The notes under the pieces were generated by a model. The model had not been told where the DNA came from and ran no database searches. It was given only the letters and a program-made list of their open reading frames with translations. From Benincasa hispida (taxonomy: Eukaryota; Streptophyta; Magnoliopsida; Cucurbitales; Cucurbitaceae), in assembly GCF_009727055.1 (NCBI RefSeq), contig NC_052349.1:37475993-37539992 (forward strand): a stretch of DNA of 64,000 bases. Direction: 5' to 3'. Within the stretch, counting starts at the first letter, position 1. Each line of letters begins with the position of its first letter. The translations under genes were made by a program, and so were the position numbers. Of the stretch, positions 35,640 to 45,689 are shown in pieces.

Positions 35640-35880
35640 GAACAGCGGCACACGGATCAGCGCGTCTGCTCATCGTCTAGTGCTCATGCCCATCGCGTAG
35701 TGCCATCATGTAGTCTATCGCTTAGCACCCGCGCATCTGTTATAAGATCGTCCAGCGCCTGCCTACACGATCCACGATCGTCCAGCACCCGCGCATCTGC
35801 TATACGATCATCCAGCGCTCACCTACACGATCGAAGATCGTCCAGCGCCCGTGCATATCTACATGGTCGTCTAGCGCTGA
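35640..35880. repeat. array of 'cgatcgtccagcgcc' words, second block
   Basis: It uses the same words as the first block, with longer units such as 'ctacacgatc' and 'cgatcgtccagc' repeated about 35-60 bp apart. A segment around 35480-35580 with 'gagacatttacataaacag' recurs at about 35900-35990, so a larger duplication spans the two blocks. Confidence 0.7.
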
Positions 35881-36433
35881 GAGGAAAGTTGAGAAACGTA
35901 ACATTGAGACATTTACACAAACAGTTGAGAGGCGTAACATAAGACAAAAATCGCTGTGAGTTTAAGAGAGGAAAAAGAAAAAGAGCATACTGATATGGAC
36001 GAACAACGAATGGCGAACTTCAGATCGAACACGACGAATGGCGGCACACGGATCCGAGCGACTGGGTGCGGTGGTGCGGGTTGCATGACGAACAGACCTG
36101 CACGGAAGCCAGATCTACACCTCGACAGACCTGAACGGATTGCACGGCGGCGCGGGTTACGCTACCTATTGGCAAGGGTTTGGAAGAGAGAGAAAAAATA
36201 GGGGCTGAAGAGGGAAGTGTGAGAATGAAAGGAAAAAGAAAATAGGGGGAGAGTGAAGAGGAAAAAATTAAGCGGGTCTTTAATGTCGGTTTAAAACCGA
36301 CATTAAAGGTACCGCTACAATTTCGGTTTAAAGTCGACATTAAAGATCCGCTTTTTAAAAAAAAACAAAACCGACATTATACATCCGATTTCACTTTTTT
36401 CAACCGACATTAAAGGCAAAAATTCTTGTAGTG

Positions 36434-36850
36434 TCTACTTTTCTTTATCATTAGCAATCTAAATATAAGCATTCTTGAATCCGTTTTTAATTCTTGAAGC
36501 ATGTTAAATGATCTATATCTTGAACATGTTTAGCCTAGATGCTTGATTTTGTCACATTCACTCATGATTGAATGTGTTGCTTTTAATTTGTTCGATAGAA
36601 TGTCTAGCCAAGATCTCTAAGAGGCAATTGTAATTGTGTGTTGAACAGCTATCCTATGATGCACTAATTACTAGATTTGAAGAAAACTCGGTTAACTGAG
36701 TAAGCTATCTTAACAATTAATCGACGCAATTGAATCCTAGAACTTAATGCGTGTGTCTTCTCTTCTATATAGCCGCTATCGAATCCAATTGAGGTAGAAG
36801 CATGTAGATAGATTAGGATTAAGGTTATCCTACCTTAATTGTTGAAACAA
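36434..36850 (+). repeat. LTR-like sequence, right part after the CACTA
   Basis: Continuation of the 32950-33886 sequence after the TCT duplication. No coding signal is seen. Its limit is unclear. Confidence 0.3.
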
Positions 36851-38231
36851 GTCCTTAAAAATCAAATTGTATAAAAAGGACCCAGTGTGTTAGGCAGAAA
36901 ATCATTGCACTTATGCTGTAGAAATAGAATAGAATATCCACTTTGATTTGCCCATAAAGCATTGGATTTTGAACTTGTACTTGAGAAGTCCAGGGGACAG
37001 ATGATACAGTTGGAAAGCAAAGCTGAAAGTGAAAGGGCATTAAAGAATGCAAACTTCGAACCACAAGTTTACCCAAAATGTTTGTGCTTTTGGAGCTAAA
37101 GAAAAGAATAAAAGCACTTTCAACAAAACCACCGACCAAAACAAAGCGTCCCTTTTACACTTGTATTCATAAGCAATATCCAGGAATCTTGCTTGCTTTC
37201 TCACACTATAAGAAATACCTCTTTTGATAGCCTTAGAGGATAGCCATTTTTAAATAAGGTTAGTGAAAAATGAAAAAAAGAAACTGGGACCAAAATTAGT
37301 TTGCCTATCGCCTTCCAATTTGAAATTTTTCTTTAAAGTTTTGATTTGTTCACTTTGAACTAACATCCTGATTCTTTTTTTTTTTTTTTTTTCCAGCCTA
37401 CAAAGCTTGTGTGGTTCGGACCTCAGAGTCTACTTTAAGGTACGTAATTTATTTCACTTTGTTACTCTGTAATCTTTAAGAAAAACAACCAATTAGAAGT
37501 ACTAGATGTTATAAAAAGTTTAATATGTTGAAAACTTATAGAAATGGGGTTGAAAACAATCTCTCAACCCTTTTGAATTTTAACAAGTTTGGGTAAATTT
37601 TGGTATAGTTTTGGCCTCGATTCTTGCCCATAATGTGGCTTTATTTGATAGATTTATTGTCCTCAATTATCTTTTTCTTCTTCGTTTTTAGCCTTAGTTT
37701 GGGGGCATACGAATCTAAGAAAATTTTCAATGTTGATGCAATCTAATATAAACCGTTTTCTAAATCTATAAATGACTACTTACTTACCACTCTTCTTTCC
37801 GAAGAGATGTTAGATATCACAGCGAACTTGAAGTTGCTATCTAATATAAACCCTTTGATTGTTGCCATCGCTGCCTTTTTAGACTCTATTTGAATTTGAA
37901 TTTTGGTTTATTTGTTTTTTTAGCATTAATCAATTAATATGAGAAAAATAGTTAATATCTCATTGTCCTAACTCTTAATATATGTTTGCTGGTTATTGCT
38001 TTGTTGATGTGTACCTCCTCTCTTAAATAATATATATATATATATATATATGTTCAATGTTTTATTTAAGTGATCTCTTGTTGGCTTGTTGACATTTGAG
38101 TAGTGATTTAGTTGAAGTAGGAATTTCTAAATGTTGTGAATTTTTGTTGGTTATAAGGCATGCCCCCTCCCTCCCCAAATGGCTTATTGACTTTTTACCA
38201 TTTGAATGGTTTTACTATGATTTTTTATTAG
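36851..38231. other. intergenic, possible exon relic
   Basis: On + near 36975-37055 a short open stretch rich in Glu, Ser and Lys (KSRGQMIQLESKAESERALK) resembles a coiled-coil piece, but I do not recognise a gene. The rest is AT-rich, with a T-run (37376-37393) and an AT microsatellite (about 38029-38051). The 5' exons of the Ptta-like fragment that follows may be here, for example near 37395-37440, but are not identified. Confidence 0.4.
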
Positions 38232-40378
38232 GAGCGTATTGAACAAAAACATGTGGGAACGTCTCGTTCGAGTAGTATAATTGACGACGCAATTAGTAGA
38301 GTTTTCGATCCTGATAATTGCCATGTATGGGGATTAAGATTTGGTGTGACTAGATCGAAGGTGTCTACATCAACTCAGAAAGATAAGACTATTGCATCTC
38401 TTGAAAGAAAATGCAACAACCTAATGTCAGATGTAGATGAACTAAAAAGTGTTGGGTTTTATGTCCTAAAACTCGCAGTTTGTAAAAGTTAAACATATTC
38501 TATTATCAATAAAAGATGTTATTTAACATTTCTTCAACAAAGGTATTGAATCTATTAATTGCATTCATAGAGTCTAAATTCAATAAACTAAGATCCATGT
38601 AGAGACATAAAAATGGATTAAGTTCGAGTAAATAGCCAAAACGGTCTACAATACATGACTAAGATTGGGTGTCTTATTCTGGTAATACTATTGAATATGG
38701 CCTACGTTGTAGCTGTTATAAGTTGTTGTAAAAATACTACAAACGAAGTGATCCAAATTCGTTCATGTAATGACATTAGGAGTGGGGGCATCCTATGCAA
38801 TAAGTTTGCATAAGATCGGACCAAGAAATAAGTCACTCTTACTTTATAACATTGTTTACTATTTAAGACTGACTATTTCGTTTAGATGACCTAGGTAACC
38901 CGATCTTAATCCTGAGTTAACTATGAATTGTTCAAATTAAAATTAGGTTTTTGAGTTTGAATTAGTTCAAAATCAAATTAGGGTTTGCTTAATTATATTA
39001 GATATAATTAATGTTTAATTTGTTGAAATTAAACAAAATTGGAGTGTATAATATTTAAATGTTAATTTAAATATTAACTACATGAATTAAATTCATATTT
39101 AAAATTAGGTGTGTGATTAATTTAATATTTGATATTAAATTAATTAATTAATTAATTAATTATGTTTAATTAATTATAACTTCAAATTAATTCCAATTTT
39201 TAATTCAATTTAAGAAATTGGATTTTGATTTAATTAAATTATGAATTAATTAATTCAAGATTTTAATTAATTTAGAATTAATTAAAATTATAATTGGAAA
39301 ATAGGAAATTTGGAAATTTGAATAGAAAGTGGGTTTTCCCCACAAAACCTCTTAGTATGAGGTATGCTCCATGCTTAATCCCACCTAATTTCACTAATAT
39401 CTTGAAGTAGCTGCTGACCAAAGCTTTGGCTGATGGTATCTGCATCTTAAGAGTAATAAAACACTTCCAATTTTGCTGAGACATGGAGGATTGACTGAGA
39501 TTTTGGATGCTGAAAGTTAGTTTCTGCACTTCATCTTCTTCTCTCTTCAAACCCACAAAATACTCATCAAATTCCTTTAAAATCTAAGTTCCACCACTCA
39601 AATTCAAGGTTGAGAATAGTAGAGAAGATCTCTTGGTGTTTAAGGACTAATTTGGAGTTGAATTGGAGTAAATAGTAGCTTGGATTTGAAGATTTCATCA
39701 TCAAAAGGTATATAACTTGAAACCCACTTGAATATGCATACTTTAGAACTCAAATTAAATGTAATTAGAGTGCTTATTGATTCTGTTTGCTTCCGTTGCA
39801 TGCTTATGTATCCCTTCAAAAAGCATGGTATCTTCCTTAATAAAGGACAAGGTAAATTTGTCATAACTCTCTTTATCTATTTAAATTGTGTTTTATATAA
39901 CATTTTGAATATGTTGTTTCTATAGGAAAAAATGAATGAAAAAAAAATTCTAATAATCTTGTTAAAGTATCAGCATCGGCAGATATTCCAGCTCTAATCC
40001 TAAATTCCCCACCGGTAAATTCATTTATAAATTTTCTATTCATTTAGTCTTCGAAATTATTATTGTTTGAAAATTTTCTAACCGTATTATTGGTCAAAAA
40101 GAGTGTAACTACCAACACTCTCCATAAGTGTTTGTTGCTAGATTGGATCAGTTTAGGAGAAGTCACTGCTGAAGGTAGATGATCTTTCAATGATCCATCA
40201 ATCTTTGTCCATCACATACCTCTTGGCCTGAATGTAGTTCGTGTATGGGTTGATACGATAAAAATATCAAATTCCTTCTTATGGAGGCCTATATTTGATA
40301 TTATTCTTATTGAAGATGTCGTGGGCACTACTGTTGCATGGCCAATGGATAAACTCAAACTATGTAAGAAAATTTATT
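38232..40378 (+). pseudogene. Ptta/En/Spm-DUF8039 gene fragment split by a solo LTR
   Basis: Exon part 1 (38232-38449) reads through MGTSRSSS, CHVWGLRFGVTRSKVS and a coiled-coil-like stretch ending DELK. After the LTR (38450-39818) the same frame resumes at 39824 (HGIFLNKGQ) and reaches a donor at 39851. A second exon ends about 40014 (ADIPALILNSPP), and a third (about 40100-40365) is DUF8039-like (VHHIPLGLNVVRVWVD, VGTTVAWPMDKL) with one stop where Trp is expected. The type matches the second gene of the CACTA at 18279-26324, but the Ulp1 part and the terminal repeats are not seen, so it is a relic. Confidence 0.7.
38450..39818 (+). mobile_element. solo Copia-type LTR (1369 bp), AAAAG duplication
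   Basis: It starts TGTTGGGTTTTATGTCC and ends ATGTATCCCTTCA. AAAAG flanks both sides (38445-38449 and 39819-39823). There is no internal domain and no second LTR, so this is a solo LTR, as left by LTR-LTR recombination. It lies inside an exon whose frame is continuous when the insertion and one AAAAG copy are disregarded. Confidence 0.9.
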
Positions 40379-40927
40379 TACAACTTTGTGAACTAAGTAT
40401 TTATTTAGTTCATTAACTAATCTACTGTTAGAGTTAGATCATGATGATTTATGAATGCTATTTTATTTTATTTTTTATTAGGTGATTGATATGATGACAA
40501 ACATTGAAGCTACATATTTTTGTGGGAGAATTTTGGTATCACTAAATCTAAACATCTCTTTAGATTGTATCAACTTTTTGGGATTATATATGTAGTCATT
40601 TTATTTGGATTAAGAATTTATAATTTGTTCTATTAGGTAAGAACTTTGTTGGAACATACTTTTGATGACTATATCAAAGCTTTTGGATGAATATAGCGTT
40701 TTATTTCTTTTGTATACTATATATTTGAAGATTTTTTGTCATAATTATGATGGTAGAATTGGATGAAATGTGAATTACATCTTTCTTTCTCTAGACAATA
40801 ATATGGGCAAGCGACTTATATAAATATATGTGTTTAATTAATTCTACAATGATATTTGCAAAAGAAATTGTAAAATCTAAAAAATGTTATTAACAACTGC
40901 TATTAAGATCAATTATAGCATTGCTTT

Positions 40928-41670
40928 TACTAGTACAAAAAAAAATGTTATAGAAAGTTCATTAACATTAAAATTCATGCTTGAAGATGGGGTATTTATA
41001 GCTTTTTTTCTCATTACGATGAGAAAATGCTAATGAAAATAAAGGACTTTCAATAGTGTGTCTAAAATCGCTATAGAACGTCTTTTATAACATTTTTTAT
41101 TGCTATGAAAACTTTTGACGGTATTTTTTCCAATACAATGAAACGTTTCCTAACATTGAATTAAAGCTATCATATATTAACTTTCTATAGCGATATTAAT
41201 AGCATATAAAAATTCCATGGGAAGTCGAGAACTTTTAATAACATCAACTACGACAGCATTTATAAGACGTTATGAAAACTCTTTTATATTGTTTTTACAA
41301 TGTTATTAAAAATGCTATTGAAACGTTTTGATAGCTTTTTAATAACGGTGGAAAAGCACTATCAAAATGTTTCAATAACGTTTTCTTAGCATTGGACAAA
41401 CGATATTGAAACGTTTTGATAGCGTTTTTCTAACGCAATAGAAAACACTATCAAAACGTTTCAATAGCGTTTTTTTTAACGCTATTAAAATTTTTATAGC
41501 ATCATATATCCGTTATCAAAATGGACTGTTTATAGCGTTTTTTATAACATTGAAAAAATAGTAAGGAAAGTCATGGACTTTCAATAACATGGGCTACAAC
41601 AACATTTCTATTATGGAAAGTCTATGATAGTGTTTTTTAATGCTATTGTAAGTGATATTTTTTTGTAGTG
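40928..41670. mobile_element. non-autonomous DNA element with internal inverted words
   Basis: The left edge 'actagtacaaaaaaaa' and the inverted right edge 'cacactacaaaaaaat' are CACTA-like. The interior carries many alternating copies of 'aacgttttgatagcgttttt' variants and complements (41320-41530). No coding is seen. Target duplication is not evident, so the ends and the class are tentative. Confidence 0.5.
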
Positions 41671-43000
41671 TGCATGTGTTATGCAAATATTGTTTAGTTT
41701 TCCTTGAAAATCGAGTATGTATAATGTGTTGTTAGCATTGTTCTCTTGTATGTTGTTTGGTGGCTCATCAGATGTGGGTTGCTTACTAGTATAAGTTTGT
41801 ATTGGCCTCCCATCAGATTTTGTAGGTACTAACGAGCATGATGAACTTGGTGATACTGAGGAAGGAGCTTGAGAAAGATCAAATCTAGATTTATGTTATT
41901 GTTCTTGTTATGAGCTTATTTTATTTTGAATATTTGAAATTTGAAACGTTGTTTTAGTTATAAGTTGGACTTCATTAGCAGGAGATGAAATTTGTAAAAG
42001 GTTTTGTTAGTTACCTTGTTGAGTTTGACATTAGTCGAGATTGGTTAGCGTTTGGTATATTTGTTTGAGTCTAAACTAAGTAGTTGTTTGATTATTAGTG
42101 TTCTAGAAACTCTGAGAATTGTGTTTGAAAAGAAGATGTGGTCTGAATTTTATTGGACCGTGTTTATTTGAAACAGGTGTAGAGAAAAAAAATTGGTTTT
42201 GGATATTATGCTGTCGAAATTTCTTTAAAGACTAGTTAATGAAGGTTAGGTTTTTAGTAATGGTTCCTAGTTTAGTGTGGAATTTGGAGTCGTTACATAA
42301 TATACTAAATAGAAAAATCTCTGGATAAACAACATCTTAGGCACATTCCTACTATTGGTAACATTTCACATCTACGATTTGAATCACACTCATATGTAAA
42401 TGGATGTGTCGATTCAATGTGCAATTATCACCTATATTTATGTCATATCTCACATTATAAATTGCAACTATTCAATGAAGGACAAAATAAAAATTTATTA
42501 AACTTGTAAGGGCAAAAAAGGGAGTAAAGATAGGATGTAAAGATTCTCCTCCTTAGCCCCATTTATGTATAGTATAGATGTAGATATGATGACATAAACA
42601 AATCTACTGAAACGAAAATTAGTTAATTAAGGTCTCATTTGGTAACCATTTTTGTTTTCGAAAATTAAGTTTATAAATACTACTTTTTCACCCATTGATT
42701 TCTGTCTCGTTATATCCAATGTTTTAAATAATTTAAAAAATTAAGTCAAGTGTTGAAATTTTTTAAAAATCTTTTGGTTTTTGAATTTGGCTAGGACTCA
42801 AATGTTTATTTAGAAAAAAGAAACTATGATAAAGAAATTATAAATAAAAAAAAACAAAAAAACAAATTTTAAAATTCAAATGATTATCGAACGAGGCGTA
42901 AATATTTTTCATTTATGATAAAGCCACTCATTAATTTAGATACAATAGTAAGACACTGATCCAAATGATTATCAACGGGGCTTCACGAAGTACAATTATC
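41671..43000. other. intergenic, nothing clear
   Basis: AT-rich. Short open stretches near 41780-41870 on both strands are not recognised. No promoter or element could be assigned. Confidence 0.45.
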
Positions 43001-45260
43001 TTAATGGGATAGTATCTTAAAAACTAAGGACTTGTTAATCCAAGCTTTCCAACCATGGCTTTCCTTTACTGTACTCATCATCTTTTTCGTATTTTTATCA
43101 GGCAATGGGGATGATATGCCTGCCTTCTTACACAATACAAAGTTTCTTGCTTGCTTGGATCCTATGGTTTCCCTTGGACTAAGAGCTGCACAAATAACAA
43201 GTGAAACCATATTATTAGTTGTGTATGCTCTGAGGTAGTAAAACCCATAAGTTATGTTCGACAATTATTTGAAACCATGTGTGGTAGGTCAAGTGTTAGG
43301 TTTTAAAAATTATGTTAAATGATTCAAAGAAACTCAATAAAGAGAAAAAAAAAACTATGTTTTTTTAAATAGGTGATATTATTATACAACAACAAGGAGA
43401 TCCCACAGCCCGGGATCAAGGTATCAAAGCAACAAACCACAAACAAAGACAGAGCAACAAAACCAAAACAAAGCCAACAATATAAGGCCAAACAAAACCA
43501 ACACAAACTCGCAAATCACCACCAAAACCCCACAAACTAGGAACAACAACAAAACAAAGAACAACTTAAAGTTCAAAAAGAAAAAACATCCGTAAAGATA
43601 AGACCAACGTAAAGTTCAAAAAAAACTATTTAATATTAAGTAATTAACATTGCATTAATGCAAAGTTAGCTCGACCTAATACTCAGGGCTTAAATTTAAG
43701 GAACTTTTCACATATAGAAAAAATGTATAACTATTTATAGAAATAGTAAAAAAAAAATACGAATAAACATTAATAGACTTTTATCATCGTCTATTAGCTG
43801 ATAGACTTCTATTAAATTGTATTACTGATAAACACTGATAGACTTCTATTTGTCTTTATTAGTCTCTAACAAAGAAGACTAAAATTTTATTATTTTGTGT
43901 AAATAATTTCTCTTATTTTTTGATTTTTAAAAATCTCCTTAAATATATATTTGGGGATTTCGAATGAATTAATCTAACCTTTTGAGCTAACTTAAAGCTT
44001 ACTAGTTTGGTTCTTTTGGATCAACCCCATTTTAATAGTTCTTATTTATGTTTTTAATACTTATTACATTATTATTTTTTGGATTAAATTTTCTTTCAGC
44101 TATTATATGTGTGTGTATTTTTATATATATAAGTCACAAAATACAAGGAATAGTTTTTTTTTTTTTCTGGGGTTTAATAATCTAAGAAATATTTGTGTTA
44201 AGTACAGGTAGGCCAACCCATCAAGGGTTGACTTCTAGATTAGATCTACATATACTGGCCATTTGGAAAATTTGATGAGCCCTAATTTAAAAGTCTAAGA
44301 AACAAAATATAAAATTTAAGTTGAAAGAATAATTTGTAAGGTTAAAAGTTTAGTACTTTGAATAAACCTTAAAATTAGTCACTTTGATAATTAATTTCTA
44401 TTGGAATTGATTAAATAATAATAATAATTCTAATCTAAGAAAAAAAAAAAGACACGATCAAGTGAAAATATTTCAAAATTTATAAAGAAAAAACTAACAA
44501 AGAACTTCTAAATTTTTTTTTTTAAAGAAAAAAAAAAGGACACGATCGAGGTGAAAATATTTCAAAATTTATAAAGAAAAGACTAACAAAGACCTTCTAA
44601 AATTTAAAAAAATAATAATAAAAAAAAAAATTCACACAATATAACTCATAACANCAAAATTTATAAAGAAAAGACTAACAAAGACCTTCTAAAATTTAAA
44701 AAAATAATAATAAAAAAAAAAATTCACACAATATAACTCATAACAGTAGATAACATCTTCAAGATTTACTAAAGGGTATAAATAGTACCCGAACTAAAAC
44801 TTATCAATTTAAAGTTTCATGTATCAAAACTCATCAATTAGCTATAAACAATCAATCGAAGAGACTAAAAGTAAGAAACTATGAAAAATTAATATGATAA
44901 CTTTTTCAGTCCAATTTAATGCTCTAACGATAAGTTTTTTTCGAGTGAACAGCTAAGTATTGCTCATATATATAAACTAAAAAGAAAAGGTCAGAGAAAA
45001 GTACAAGCGTGTGGGTACTCGGAATTAGAAGAGTAAAGAAGAAAGTTGGTAGGATCATTGCCAAGAAGAGGAAGACGAGCTTGATGAGCATAAGATTTGA
45101 GAGCAATATGAATAACTTCACAAACTAAAGCTTCTTCATTCACCACAAATCTCAATGGACCTGAACTTCCCATAACATTTATAGTGATCAACACTCTCTT
45201 CATCCCCTTCTCATCATGAACTCTTCTATGTTTGCTATTATTGGACAAACTTCCCTTCAT
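43001..45260 (-). CDS. DUF7054 (At4g22758-like) protein, 2 exons
   Basis: Exon 1 is 45260-45005 and exon 2 is 43185-43001. The intron (43186-45004) has GT-AG borders: donor GTACTT after GCTT, acceptor TTTGTGCAG. The join gives 146 residues in frame. Exon 1 shows the core KRVLITINVMGSSGPLRFVV, then residues like ...ALKSYAHQARLPLLGNDPTNFLLY. Exon 2 shows SPRETIGSKQARNFVLCKK, the usual end of the domain. The family is plant-specific with no established biochemical role; it has a ubiquitin-like length and pattern, but that is my impression. The product is at the short end for the family, with a basic N-terminus and no signal peptide. Other donors are less good: a GT earlier, at the GAG codon, would give a stop. 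The intron contains a MITE and an N seam. The gene appears intact. Confidence 0.8.
43720..43930. mobile_element. cucurbit-type MITE, copy 2
   Basis: It shares 'gatagacttctatt' words and T/A-rich inverted ends with 5319-5515 and 45478-45685. It lies in the DUF7054 gene intron. Confidence 0.6.
44446..44745. repeat. tandem repeat plus exact 91-bp copies around one N
   Basis: 44563-44653 and 44655-44745 are identical 91-mers separated by a single N at 44654. A diverged unit upstream (44446-44520) shows that a genuine tandem repeat of about 90 bp existed. The exact copy around N looks like an unmerged contig overlap. Confidence 0.8.
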
Positions 45261-45477
45261 TAAACCTTCTGAATTTTTCCCTTTAATATATCAGAAACCA
45301 AATGAAGAGATGTAGGAAGAGAGAAGTCAAAAGAGTTAATGTGTGCTCTAAGCCACTCAAAGGTTGAATGGAGTGATTCATTATTGTGGGGGAGAATATG
45401 GGAATACATATACTAGAATTTTGAATATTTTATGTGTTTTTTTAATAAAAATATTTATGACCTATATTACATAAAAG

Positions 45478-45685
45478 GAAAATTATTTCAAATGGTAAAA
45501 CTGTTGAAAATATTTATAAGATATAGTAAATTTTTCGAATTATCAATGATAGACACTGATAAACTTCTATCGGTATCTATCAATATCATTGATATAAATC
45601 TATCTATCCTTGATCGTTCTAAAATTTTACCATTTTTTATAAATATTTTGATTTATTTTTCTATATTTAAAAATAGTTCTACATA
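45478..45685. mobile_element. cucurbit-type MITE, copy 3
   Basis: The ends 'aaaattatttcaaatggtaa' and 'tttttctatatttaaaaa' match copy 1 closely, with a core of 'tatcaatgatagacactga' words. It lies about 220 bp upstream of the DUF7054 start, so near its promoter. Confidence 0.7.
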
Positions 45686-45689
45686 AAAT

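Larger units (their letters stand above)
33887..36433 (-). mobile_element. non-autonomous CACTA element, TCT target duplication
   Basis: It begins CACTAGAAGAAATTCGGG at 33887 and ends AATTCTTGTAGTG at 36433. TCT flanks both sides (33884-33886 and 36434-36436). Both ends match those of 18279-26324 in the opposite orientation, including the subterminal 'ttaatgtcggtt' arrays, so it belongs to the same family and may have been moved by that family's transposase. The 2547-bp interior has no transposase; it holds a cluster of 'atcgtctagc'-type words and a leader-like region near 36190-36260. The open frames inside are products of repeats. Confidence 0.92.

Noticed and set aside
35700..36201. Ser/Arg/His-rich open frames on +
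   Set aside because: They arise from the repeated 'cgatcgtccagc' words inside the non-autonomous CACTA.
36855..37139. 94-residue open frame on -
   Set aside because: Hydrophobic, without a recognisable family or conserved start. The + strand text here looks more protein-like but is also unsupported.
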